Below, one piece after another: positions 8,964-17,013 of a DNA stretch of 64,000 nucleotides. Numbering within the stretch: position 1 is the first letter of the stretch; each line of letters begins with the position of its first letter. A program made the translations under genes and the position numbers. Origin of the DNA: Natrinema marinum (GTDB lineage: Archaea > Halobacteriota > Halobacteria > Halobacteriales > Natrialbaceae); NCBI RefSeq assembly GCF_024296685.1, contig NZ_CP100763.1, positions 434,001 to 498,000 on the forward strand, in the 5' to 3' direction. The notes beneath the pieces are model-generated. The model did not search any database and was not told the origin of the DNA. It saw nothing but the letters and a program-made list of their open reading frames with translations.

Positions 8964-9105
8964 AGTCGCCGTTCCACGTCGGGGGTGTAGTATCTGACCC
9001 TACCCGTCGGGTCCCGTGACGCTCACGCCCTCGTGACGGCGGGTCGGACCGCCAGCCGGTGGTCACCGGCGGAAGGGTCATCGTCACACCCGGACTACAC
9101 GTGAC

Positions 9106-9219
9106 ATGGGAGTGAAAGAACGACCACCCGCCGTCTTCGTCCCGCCTGCGGTCGGCGGCCCCTTCGCCAGCGTTACCGCGCGTCGACCGTCCCCCTCGAG
9201 CGCCGGAGGCGGTCGATGA
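9106..9219 (+). CDS. Possible 37-aa leader ORF coupled to the DUF2270 gene
   Basis: An ORF starting MGVKERPPAVFVPPAVGG and ending in TGA that overlaps the ATG of the next gene (CGATGACC). The stop-start overlap is what one expects of a translated leader. However, no good TATA element lies 27 nt upstream and composition is Pro/Arg-rich, so it may simply be a 5' untranslated leader containing the GGAGGCGG ribosome-binding sequence of the DUF2270 gene. Confidence 0.2.
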   Translation: MGVKERPPAVFVPPAVGGPFASVTARRPSPSSAGGGR

Positions 9220-9923
9220 CCGAGCCGAATCCGGAGGACTTCGATTCATCCGCGCCCGACGAGCGCAACGTCGCCACCATCGCGGCGACGGACCGCGAGG
9301 AGTTCCTCGCGCTGTTGCCACACTACTACCGCGGCGAGATGTCCCAATCGGGCAACCTCCTCTCGCGGCTCGATCTCACGACCGACTGGGCTATCGTCGC
9401 GGTCACGGCCGTCCTCGCGCTCGCCTTTCAGGGCGGCGATGTCTCCGCGTACCTGCTGTTGATCGGCATCGTCGGCGTCTCGTTGTTCCTCCTGTTCGAT
9501 GTCCGGCGCTACCGGGCGTACGACGCTAGCCGAGCCCGTATCCGTCTCATAGAGGAGAACCTGTTCGCGAACGCGCTCGACCCGAGCGATGCGGTCCTCG
9601 AGGCGTGGCGGGCCGAACTCGGCGACGACCTGCGGATGCCGACGTTCAAGGTCACCTACTGGGAAGCCATCTCGCGTCGGCTGCGGCGCATCTACTACCC
9701 GCTCTACCTGCTGTTAGGGATCGCGTGGCTCTTTCGGATCACGCTGTACACGCCGAACGAGGCGTGGACGCAGACCGCCTCCGTGCCCGGCGTTCCGGGC
9801 AAAGTCGTCGTCGCCGTCGTCGCCGCGTTCTTCCTCGCGGCGACGGTGGTCACCGCCTGGCCGCGCGGGCGAGAGGCGAAAGGAGAGTTCCACGGGGAAC
9901 AATCGGGGCGGTGGAAAGAGTGA
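9216..9923 (+). CDS. DUF2270 domain membrane protein
   Basis: A 235-aa protein. Residues 30-45 carry the family signature LALLPHYYRGEMSQSG, followed by the conserved LDLTTDWAIV stretch and transmembrane helices near 58-75, 80-95, 170-190 and 205-222. DUF2270 proteins are common in haloarchaea and cyanobacteria and have no established function. A GGAGGCGG sequence just before the ATG could be a ribosome-binding site. The gene is convergent with the prenyl synthase at 9945. Confidence 0.8.
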   Translation: MTEPNPEDFDSSAPDERNVATIAATDREEFLALLPHYYRGEMSQSGNLLSRLDLTTDWAIVAVTAVLALAFQGGDVSAYLLLIGIVGVSLFLLFDVRRYRAYDASRARIRLIEENLFANALDPSDAVLEAWRAELGDDLRMPTFKVTYWEAISRRLRRIYYPLYLLLGIAWLFRITLYTPNEAWTQTASVPGVPGKVVVAVVAAFFLAATVVTAWPRGREAKGEFHGEQSGRWKE

Positions 9924-9944
9924 GGCCGACCGGACACGGGCCCG

Positions 9945-11009
9945 CTACTCGTCGCGCTCGATGACGAACTCCGTGAACTCCTCGAGTTTCCGGGTCGTCT
10001 CGGCGTCGAACTCGAGGTCGGCGATCGCCACGCGCGCGTCGGCTGCCAACGCGAGTGCGCGTTCGCGGGCGTACTCGACGCTGCCGGCATCCGCGAGGAT
10101 CTCGAGGGCCTCGAGGATCTCGTCGTCGGTGTTCTCGTCGGCCTCGAGGATGTCCTGAAGTCGGGAGGCGCGGTCGGGGTCGCTCTCGTCTATCGCGTGG
10201 ATGACCATGAGGGTCTTCTTGCCCTCGCGAATGTCGTTGCCGAACTCCTTGCCGAACTCGCCGGCGCGGCCGAGAGAGTGTTCGACGTCCAGAATGTCGT
10301 CGCCGATCTGGAAGGCAACGGCGGTTAGCTCGGCATACGTTGCTACCGCTTGCTCGACCTCCGGAGGCTGGCCGGTGATGATCGCGGCCAGCCGGGCGAC
10401 GATCCGGCCGAGACAGCCGGTCTTGCAGGCGCACATCTCGAGGTACTCCTCGGTGCCGACCCGGACCTCGCGTTCGTTGTGCCAGCAGATATCCATCCCC
10501 TGGCCGAGGTGGGTTCGGTTGAGTTCGTCCATCAGCATCTCGTAGGTGGCGAGTTTCCGGTCCGCCGGGAGGTCTGCCGGGTCCCGCGTGATGACCTTCA
10601 GCGGCAGGAAGTACATCGCGTTGCCGACGTTGAGCGCGATATCGCGCCCGTAGACGTGGTGTAACGCCGGCTCGCCGCGCCGGATCGTCGCGCCGTCCTC
10701 GACGTCGTCGACGATGATCGTCCCGTTGTGGAGTATCTCCGGGATACAGGCGTAGGGCAAGTACTCGGCCGGGTCCTCGCCGAAGCCCTCGATAAAGACG
10801 AGGAAGAGTATCGCGCGCCACCGTTTGCCGCCACGGTCGAGCAACTCCCACAGCGGCGTCGACAGCGCGCGCTGGATGCCGTCGGGATCGTACTCGTAGG
10901 TGGGGGACCCGAAAAGTGACTCGAGGTAGTCGGCGTTGATCTCGCGTGGGACCAGGTCGGCGATCGCCTCGTCGACGGCCGGCCGCCAGTCGGCAAGCGT
11001 CTCCCGCAT
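9945..11009 (-). CDS. Trans-prenyl diphosphate synthase (geranylgeranyl/farnesyl type)
   Basis: A 354-aa polyprenyl synthetase that condenses isopentenyl diphosphate with allylic diphosphates to make precursors of archaeal lipids or carotenoids. Both Asp-rich magnesium motifs are present, DDVED (101-105) and DDILD (237-241), together with GGKRWR (60-65), which binds diphosphate. The family is normally 320-355 aa, so it is complete. Chain length cannot be set from sequence. It depends on IPP from the mevalonate route, one gene of which (phosphomevalonate decarboxylase) lies at 15262. It is divergent from the peptidase gene at 11149. Confidence 0.88.
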   Translation of the reverse strand: MRETLADWRPAVDEAIADLVPREINADYLESLFGSPTYEYDPDGIQRALSTPLWELLDRGGKRWRAILFLVFIEGFGEDPAEYLPYACIPEILHNGTIIVDDVEDGATIRRGEPALHHVYGRDIALNVGNAMYFLPLKVITRDPADLPADRKLATYEMLMDELNRTHLGQGMDICWHNEREVRVGTEEYLEMCACKTGCLGRIVARLAAIITGQPPEVEQAVATYAELTAVAFQIGDDILDVEHSLGRAGEFGKEFGNDIREGKKTLMVIHAIDESDPDRASRLQDILEADENTDDEILEALEILADAGSVEYARERALALAADARVAIADLEFDAETTRKLEEFTEFVIERDE

Positions 11010-11148
11010 ACCTGTGTCGAGTCGGAGCGGCGTGAAAAAGATTGGCAGTTGGACGTGTCAGCAACGACCAACAACCGTCGGCCAGTTCTTCGGCTCCCGG
11101 TCTCGAGCGAGCGATACAGTTACACGGCCGTGTCTCGACGCCTCATCC

Positions 11149-12459
11149 ATGTCCGACTGGATCGGTTCGATCTTCGAGAGCGACGCCGGCTGGGACCACC
11201 TCGAGACGCTGGTCGACGTGGGGAACCGGATGGCCGGCAGCGAGGGCGAACGCGAGGCCGCCGAACTGACCCGCGACGCGCTGGCCGCAGCCGGCGCGCG
11301 AGACGCCCGCCTCGAGTCCTTCGAGATACAGGGCTGGACGCGGGAAGACAGCACGATCTCGGCCGGCGACACGACCCAGGACTGTATCGCGCTGCCGCGC
11401 AGCCCCGACGAGCGCGTCGTCGCGCCGCTGGTCGATCTCGGCTACGGCCTGCCCGCGGATTTCGAGGAAACCGACGTGGAGGACGCGATCGTCATGGTCC
11501 GCAGCGACGTGCCCGGCTACTACGATCGGTACCTCCACCGCCGCGAGAAGTACCACCACGCCGTCGAGGGCGGCGCGGTGGGGTTCGTCTACCGCAACCA
11601 CGTCGAGGGCTGTCTTCCGCCGACCGGCAGCGTCGGCTGGCAGGACGAGCCGATCGGCCCGATTCCGGCCGTCGGCGTCTCGAGCGAGGTCGGCGCGCGT
11701 CTCGGACGCCGGTTCGACGGCGAGTCAATCACGCTCTCCGTCGAGGCCGATATCCACCCCGCCGAGAGCCAGAACGTCCGCGCCGAACTCGGGCCCGACA
11801 CGGACGAGCGCCTCCTCGTGACGAGCCACGTCGACGCCCACGACATCGCGGAGGGTGCGATGGACAACGGCGCAGGGACCGCGATGATCGTCGAGATCGC
11901 CAACGCGCTGGCCGACCGCGAAGACGACCTCGAGACGCGCGTCGAGTTCGTCGCCTTCGGCGCGGAGGAGGTCGGCCTCCTCGGCTCGACGACGTACGCC
12001 GAGCGGGCCGACCACGACGCGATCAAAGCGGTGGTCAACAGCGACGGCGTCGTCCGCGATCGAACGCTTTCGATCATCACCCACGGGTTCGACGCGCTCT
12101 CCGAGACGGCCAACGAGGTCGCAGACCGCTACGATCACCCGATCGGAACGGTGCCGAAACTCGGCCCCCACAGCGACCACTGGTCGTTCGTCGAGTCCGG
12201 CGTCCCCGGCTGTCACGTCAAGTCGATCTCCGAGGGCGCGGGCCGCGGCTGGGGCCACACCTTCGCCGATACGCTCGAGAAGCTCGAGCCCCGCAATCTG
12301 CGCGAACAGGCGATCCTGCTGACCGCCTACGTCGTCGCGCTCGCCCGCGAGGACGTGACGATCGAATCCCGGAAACCGGCCGACATCGCGGCCGACCTGG
12401 AGGACCAGGGCCTCGCAGAAGGGATGAAGGTCACCGGCGACTGGCCCTTCGACGAGTAG
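11149..12459 (+). CDS. M28 family zinc aminopeptidase with PA domain
   Basis: A 436-aa metallopeptidase. A PA-domain-like region (about 85-200) is inserted before the catalytic core. Zinc ligands can be assigned as H227 (SHVDAHD), D239 (AMDNGAG), E273/E274 (GAEEVGLLGS), D299 (NSDG) and H341 or H344 (GPHSDHW), the M28 pattern. There is no signal peptide, so it should act in the cytoplasm on N-termini of peptides. The start was set at ATG 11149 because upstream residues are not family-like. Confidence 0.85.
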   Translation: MSDWIGSIFESDAGWDHLETLVDVGNRMAGSEGEREAAELTRDALAAAGARDARLESFEIQGWTREDSTISAGDTTQDCIALPRSPDERVVAPLVDLGYGLPADFEETDVEDAIVMVRSDVPGYYDRYLHRREKYHHAVEGGAVGFVYRNHVEGCLPPTGSVGWQDEPIGPIPAVGVSSEVGARLGRRFDGESITLSVEADIHPAESQNVRAELGPDTDERLLVTSHVDAHDIAEGAMDNGAGTAMIVEIANALADREDDLETRVEFVAFGAEEVGLLGSTTYAERADHDAIKAVVNSDGVVRDRTLSIITHGFDALSETANEVADRYDHPIGTVPKLGPHSDHWSFVESGVPGCHVKSISEGAGRGWGHTFADTLEKLEPRNLREQAILLTAYVVALAREDVTIESRKPADIAADLEDQGLAEGMKVTGDWPFDE

Positions 12460-12568
12460 ATCGACGCGACGGCGCAAGGGGTGATCGGCCGGGCGCAGAT
12501 CGACCGCCGGCGCTCGATCGGCGACCGACAACCGTACGCTTTTGACCGGGCCGTGTGAACTGACGGCT

Positions 12569-13384
12569 ATGGATACCGGGTGGCACGCGGGCGAAGACCC
12601 CGTCGTCGGCGTCGTCGACCGCGAGGACGCGCCGAGCGACGCCGCGGAAGCCAGCGCTCGCCTCGAGACGGACGCCCTCGAGGGCGCGCTCGCCGGTGAT
12701 GTGACGGTCGTACGTGGCGGTCTCGAGGATGTCCTCGCGGCCGACCCCTCGGTGCTGGTCGCGGCCGGCGAGGGAACCCTGTCTGGGGCCGCCCGCGCCG
12801 GCGTCGACGCCCCCGTGCTTCCGGTCGGCTCGCTCGCCGGTATCGAGTCGGTCGATCGCGTGCAGCTGTCCGCCGCGCTCGCAGCGGCGCTCGAGGGCCA
12901 CGCCGTCCGCCACGCTCACCCCGTGTTGGCCGTCGCCCTCGAGTCCGAGACCGAAGCGGACGCGAGCGATCTCGAGGGGTGCGACCGGGCGCTGTTCGAC
13001 GTGACGCTGGTGACCGACGAGCCGGCCCGCATCTCGGAGTACGGCGTCCACAGCCGCGGGGAGACCGTCGCGACCTTTCGCGCCGACGGCGTCGTCGCCG
13101 CGACGCCGGCCGGCAGCCACGGCTACGCGAGCGCCGTCGACGCCCCGAACCTCTCGGCGGCCGTCGACGCGCTCGCGGTCGCGCCGATCGGCCCGTTCGT
13201 CACTCAGACCAGGCGATGGGTGCTGCCGGACGACGACCTCTCGATGACGGTCGAACGCGAGGAGGGCGACGTGGCGCTCGTCGTCGACGGTCGCTCGGTG
13301 GGGTCGGTCACCGTCGAGTCGCTGGTGAGCGTCTCAGTAGTCGACACGCTCGAGACGCTGTCCGTGCCGAGCGAGCGACTCTGA
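12569..13384 (+). CDS. Divergent NAD kinase-like protein
   Basis: A 271-aa protein with the architecture of ATP-NAD kinases, but the hallmark GGDGT is replaced by AGEGT (in VAAGEGTLSGAARAG). The second conserved block reads DGVVAATPAGSHGYASAV, where true kinases have DG(L/I)xxxTPTGSTAY. The changes at the catalytic Gly-Gly-Asp suggest altered activity or a regulatory paralogue. The ATG at 12569 lies about 28 nt after GTACGCTTTTGAC; the TTG within that element was rejected as start. Confidence 0.65.
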   Translation: MDTGWHAGEDPVVGVVDREDAPSDAAEASARLETDALEGALAGDVTVVRGGLEDVLAADPSVLVAAGEGTLSGAARAGVDAPVLPVGSLAGIESVDRVQLSAALAAALEGHAVRHAHPVLAVALESETEADASDLEGCDRALFDVTLVTDEPARISEYGVHSRGETVATFRADGVVAATPAGSHGYASAVDAPNLSAAVDALAVAPIGPFVTQTRRWVLPDDDLSMTVEREEGDVALVVDGRSVGSVTVESLVSVSVVDTLETLSVPSERL

Positions 13385-13423
13385 GCTGACGACGAGGAGA
13401 TGCGAACGACGGGTGACGGGTTC

Positions 13424-13681
13424 TCAGCTGTTGTACGGCTCCTCGTCCCGGTGGTCGTCCGGATTCGTGTTCTCGAGGGCCTCGTTCTCCCGGTCGTCGG
13501 ATTTGTGTTCGATGTCCTGGCGACGCTGTTCCTCGTCCTGTCGCTCGCGGGCCGCTTTCTCCTCCTCGGTGAGTTCCGCTTCGTCTTCGTCTTCCTTTGG
13601 ATCGGTCGCTTCGTGCTCGAGCTGGACGTCGCGCCCGTGTTCGTCCTTGGTGTTGTGGCGGTCGTCGATGTCGTCGGACAT
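13424..13681 (-). CDS. Short acidic hypothetical protein
   Basis: An 85-aa, highly charged protein rich in Asp, Glu, Arg and Gln (AELTEEEKAARERQDEEQRR), probably one long helix with disordered ends and no hydrophobic core. Its ATG is at 13681; the longer frame to 13711 adds only non-conserved residues. It lies between the NAD kinase-like gene and nth, convergent with the former. Function unknown; coding status rests on composition and haloarchaeal codon bias. Confidence 0.55.
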   Translation of the reverse strand: MSDDIDDRHNTKDEHGRDVQLEHEATDPKEDEDEAELTEEEKAARERQDEEQRRQDIEHKSDDRENEALENTNPDDHRDEEPYNS

Positions 13682-13766
13682 AGTGATCCACCGGAGATAC
13701 CCGTGACCCATGAAAAGGCGTTGGGCTTGCGAGGGTCGGCGGGCCGGAGACGACGGTCCCGGCCGT

Positions 13767-14450
13767 TTACCAGGGCTCTCCCGACGCGAGGTCGATCTCG
13801 GTGTCGCCTCGCTCGGAGGGACAGATGTCCGCCAGCACGCAGTCGTCGCAGTCCGGGTTCCGGGCCGTACAGACCGCTCGACCGTGATCGATACAGAGGT
13901 GGGTGAACTGCTGCCAGTGCGTTTCGGGGACGATCTCCATCAAGGCTTCTTCGATCCGCTCGGGTCGCTCCTCCTCGGTCAGGCCGAGCCGCCGCGAGAG
14001 CCGCTGGACGTGCGTGTCGACGACGATTCCCTCGACGATATCGTGGCCGTGCTGGAGGACGACGTTTGCCGTCTTGCGACCGACGCCGGAGAGTTCGGTC
14101 AACTCGTCCATCGTGTCCGGCACCTCGCCGTCGTGGTCCTCTCTGATCGTCTCACAGGAGTCGCGGATGTACTCCGCCTTGCTGTTGTAGTACGTGATCG
14201 AGTTCAGGTCCTCGGCGAGTTCCTCCTGGGGCGCGTTCGCGTAGTCTTCGGGACCGTCGTACTTCTCGAAGAGGGCGGCGGTCTCTTTGTTCACTCGCTC
14301 GTCCGTACACTGTGCCGAGAGGATCACCGCGATCAGCAACTCCAGTCGATTCGAGTATCGCAGCGAGATCGTCGAATCGGGATACTCCTCCTCGAGCCGG
14401 TCGACCACCGTCTCGGCCTGCTCGTGTGTGGTCTCGCGTGGCGTTCCCAT
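13767..14450 (-). CDS. nth: Endonuclease III (DNA glycosylase/AP lyase)
   Basis: A 227-aa base-excision-repair glycosylase for oxidised pyrimidines. The helix-hairpin-helix LSGVGRKTANVVL carries the catalytic lysine and VDTHVQRLSRRLG the catalytic aspartate. The C-terminal Cx6Cx2Cx5C iron-sulfur loop (CTARNPDCDDCVLADIC) is complete. The ATG at 14450 gives the standard N-terminus. It is divergent from the coiled-coil gene at 14580, with a short AT-rich promoter region between them. Confidence 0.95.
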   Translation of the reverse strand: MGTPRETTHEQAETVVDRLEEEYPDSTISLRYSNRLELLIAVILSAQCTDERVNKETAALFEKYDGPEDYANAPQEELAEDLNSITYYNSKAEYIRDSCETIREDHDGEVPDTMDELTELSGVGRKTANVVLQHGHDIVEGIVVDTHVQRLSRRLGLTEEERPERIEEALMEIVPETHWQQFTHLCIDHGRAVCTARNPDCDDCVLADICPSERGDTEIDLASGEPW

Positions 14451-14579
14451 GGAAACGAGGTGGGAGCCGCCCCGGTTTAGCGTTCGGGTTCGGTTCGGCC
14501 CCCGTTCGATCGGAGGGGCAATATTATTAGGCCACGCGCGCACCGTACGAAAAAGCGGTTGACGGGGGCTGTTCAGACA

Positions 14580-15221
14580 ATGACGGAGGACGACACGCAG
14601 ATGGCGGACGAGACGGGGACGCAGCGACAGCGCGGCGACATTCTCGACGCACTGGTGGCCGAACTCGAGGCCGACGACGGGACGCAAACGGCGACGCTCC
14701 GGCAAACCCTCGACCTCGAGCCCGAGCCGACGCCCACCGCGGAGCGACTCGAGGCGGTCGAAGACGAACTCGCGTCGCTCCGGGCCGCAGTCGACGATCT
14801 CGCCGCGGCCGACACGGAGCGACGGACGGCGATCGAAAACGACGTGCTCCCCCGACTCGACGCCCTCGAGCGACAACTGCGCGAACTCGACGACCAGGTC
14901 ACGAACGTCCGAGCCGAGGCGGGCGGGCTCCGAACGGAGGTCACCGGCGTGCGCGACTCGCTCGAGGCCGCGTCCGGGCCTGGATCCGAACCCGACAGCG
15001 AGACCGACCCGGACATCGAGGCCGTCGCGGACGATCTCACCGACCTCCAGCGAACGGTCGCCGAAGCGTTCCGGTCGGTCACGTCGGAGGTCGAGGGAGA
15101 TCTCGAGTCGCTGCAAGCGACGTTTCAGGCCGACATCGAGTCCCTCGAGCAACGACTGGCCGCGCTCGAGACGGCAGTCGGTGTCGACGCGGACGCCGGT
15201 TCCGACGACTCGTCAGCGTGA
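14580..15221 (+). CDS. Coiled-coil hypothetical protein
   Basis: A 213-aa acidic protein. Residues about 55-140 form a strong heptad coiled coil (LEAVEDELASLRAAVDDLAA) and a second coil covers about 150-200 (LESLQATFQADIESLEQRLA). A Pro/Glu/Asp-rich linker lies between. There is no membrane segment or enzyme motif. A promoter-like ACGAAAAAGC lies about 28 nt before the ATG. It could be a structural or partner-binding protein. Confidence 0.6.
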   Translation: MTEDDTQMADETGTQRQRGDILDALVAELEADDGTQTATLRQTLDLEPEPTPTAERLEAVEDELASLRAAVDDLAAADTERRTAIENDVLPRLDALERQLRELDDQVTNVRAEAGGLRTEVTGVRDSLEAASGPGSEPDSETDPDIEAVADDLTDLQRTVAEAFRSVTSEVEGDLESLQATFQADIESLEQRLAALETAVGVDADAGSDDSSA

Positions 15222-15261
15222 TGCCGTGAACTTTAAGCGGCCGTCATCCACCTATGAGGGT

Positions 15262-16245
15262 ATGAAAGCCACCGCCATGGCCCACCCCATTCAGGGGCTG
15301 GTCAAGTACCACGGGATGCGCGACGAGATCGAGCGGCTCCCCTATCACGACAGCATCAGCGTCTGTACGGCCCCCAGCCACACGCGGACGACTGTCGAGT
15401 TCTCGATGGACTACGAGGATGATACCTTCGTCGTCGACGGCGAGGAACTCGAGGGCCGGGCGTACGAACGGGTCGAGGCCGTCGTCGAGAAGGCCCGCTC
15501 GATGTCCGACGCCGCCCACACGGTGTACCCGGTACGCCTCGAGAGCGAGAACAGCTTCCCCACGAACGTCGGACTGGGCTCGTCCTCGTCGGGATTCGCG
15601 GCCGCGGCGATGGCGCTGGCCGAGGCGGCCGAGCTCGACGTCTCGAAACAGGAAATCTCGACGATCGCCCGCGTCGGATCGGCCTCGGCTGCGCGAGCGG
15701 TCACCGGCGCGTTCTCGCATCTCCGGACCGGCATGAACGACGAGGACTGCCGCTCCGAGCGGATCCCCTCGAACCTCCACGAGGATCTCAAGATCATCGT
15801 CGGCCTCGTCCCCTACCACAAGGACACCGACGACGCCCACCGCGAGGCCGCCGACAGCCACATGTTCCAGGCTCGCAACGCCCACATCCACGAGCAGATC
15901 GCGAAGATGCGCGACGGTCTGCGAAACGACGACTTCGAGGGCGTGTTTGAACTCGCCGAGCACGACTCGCTCTCCCTCGCGGCGACCACCATGACCGGCC
16001 CCTCGGGCTGGGTCTACTGGCAACCGGCCACCCTCGCGATTTTCAACAAAGTGCGCGAACTGCGCGAGGAAGAGGACATCCCGGTCTACTTCTCGACCGA
16101 CACCGGCGCCAGCGTCTACGTCAACACCACCGAGGAGTACGCCGAGGAAGTCGAGGAAGCGGTTTCGGACTGCGGCGTCTCGACGACGACCTGGAACGTC
16201 GGTGGCCCCGCGAAACTCCTCGACGAAGAGAAACAACTCTTCTAA
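15262..16245 (+). CDS. Phosphomevalonate decarboxylase
   Basis: A 327-aa GHMP-superfamily enzyme matching the haloarchaeal phosphomevalonate decarboxylase group (characterised in Haloferax volcanii). It converts mevalonate 5-phosphate to isopentenyl phosphate in the alternative archaeal mevalonate pathway, before isopentenyl phosphate kinase. The nucleotide-binding loop PTNVGLGSSSSGFAAAAM is clear, as is STDTGASVYVN near the C-terminus. The ATG at 15262 lies 28 nt downstream of ACTTTAAG, so a leaderless message is likely. It feeds prenyl synthases such as the one at 9945. Confidence 0.88.
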   Translation: MKATAMAHPIQGLVKYHGMRDEIERLPYHDSISVCTAPSHTRTTVEFSMDYEDDTFVVDGEELEGRAYERVEAVVEKARSMSDAAHTVYPVRLESENSFPTNVGLGSSSSGFAAAAMALAEAAELDVSKQEISTIARVGSASAARAVTGAFSHLRTGMNDEDCRSERIPSNLHEDLKIIVGLVPYHKDTDDAHREAADSHMFQARNAHIHEQIAKMRDGLRNDDFEGVFELAEHDSLSLAATTMTGPSGWVYWQPATLAIFNKVRELREEEDIPVYFSTDTGASVYVNTTEEYAEEVEEAVSDCGVSTTTWNVGGPAKLLDEEKQLF

Positions 16246-16611
16246 ACCGAAGTTTTGCGCTGCGGGTACGCCGAAGCGAACCTTCGGCAATAATTCGATT
16301 AAACCACTCCTCCCTCCGTTCCGGCCCGACAGGGCATTCACATCGGTCGTCGGCCCGCTCGCCCCCTTCGGTCGCTCACGGGCACGTTGGACAACATCCT
16401 GCCCTCTCCCGAGTCGCGCGATCGGACGGAGTGCGCAGACGATCGCCGCTCCTGGCCACTGTCTGGGACAGAGAAGTGCGTACAAGCGAGGTGTTTGTTT
16501 TGGAGACGTGAAATCGAGTTCGAACGAACCGTTACCTGCCGAACCACCAGCTCAATACGAGACCACGTCGACGCCGTCGGCATCGATAGTCGTCTCGACC
16601 GCGGTGCGGAA
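16246..16611. other. Non-coding stretch after mvaD
   Basis: No convincing gene on either strand. It holds a short hairpin near its start (listed separately) and otherwise lower-GC, non-codon-structured sequence leading up to the promoter of the broken NADH dehydrogenase gene. Confidence 0.5.
16270..16288 (+). terminator. Hairpin downstream of phosphomevalonate decarboxylase
   Basis: GCCGAAG and CTTCGGC form a 7-bp perfect stem around a CGAAC loop, 25 nt after the stop codon, followed by AATAATTCG. It is well placed for a terminator or 3'-end stabiliser but lacks a long T-tract. Confidence 0.35.
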
Positions 16612-16618
16612 CCTATAC
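16612..16618 (+). promoter_or_regulatory. TATA element of the decayed NDH gene
   Basis: CCTATAC is centred 28 nt before the ATG at 16643, the normal leaderless spacing, so the promoter seems to have survived although the gene is broken. Confidence 0.5.
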
Positions 16619-16642
16619 CGCTCGAGGTCCCGACGCGGACCC

Positions 16643-16966
16643 ATGCACGTCGTCGTCCTCGGCGCGGGCTAGGCCGGGCTGGTTCTGACGCGCTCGCTCG
16701 AGCGATCGCTCCCCGACGATATCGACCTCACGCTGGTCGACGAGTCGCCGGACCACCTCGTTCAGCACGAACTCCATCGGGTGAGTCGCCGGCCGGAACT
16801 GGCCGCGGCGATCACGGTTTCGCTGCCGCGGGTCGTCACCGGCCACGCGGCGGCGCTGAAGGCGACGATCGGTGCGGGATACCGCTCCGCGGTCGGCGAC
16901 GCCCGGAGCGTGACCGGATTCGCGTATCGTGAGTTCGTCTCGGAGCGGCTCCAGCGCGACGGATGA
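16643..16966 (+). pseudogene. Remnant of type II NADH dehydrogenase (NAD(P)/FAD oxidoreductase)
   Basis: From the ATG the frame reads MHVVVLGAG, then TAG, then AGLVLTRSLERSLPDDIDLT. The amber codon replaces a residue inside the FAD-binding GxGxxG motif. The same frame continues through LVDESPDHLVQHELHRVSRR, typical of haloarchaeal NDH-2-like flavoproteins. It then jumps to a C-terminal-like piece (KATIGAGYRSAVGDARSV). About 250-300 residues holding the NAD-binding domain appear deleted in frame near 16820. The two lesions make a functional enzyme very unlikely. Confidence 0.75.
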
Positions 16967-17013
16967 GGGGCGCTCGGTGGGGGCGGGTCGAAACCGAACC
17001 GCGACGGCGTCGA

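Noticed and set aside
16643-16671. In-frame TAG in the NDH remnant read as pyrrolysine
   Set aside because: No pyrrolysine machinery is visible in the window and the gene also has a large internal deletion, so simple decay is the better explanation.
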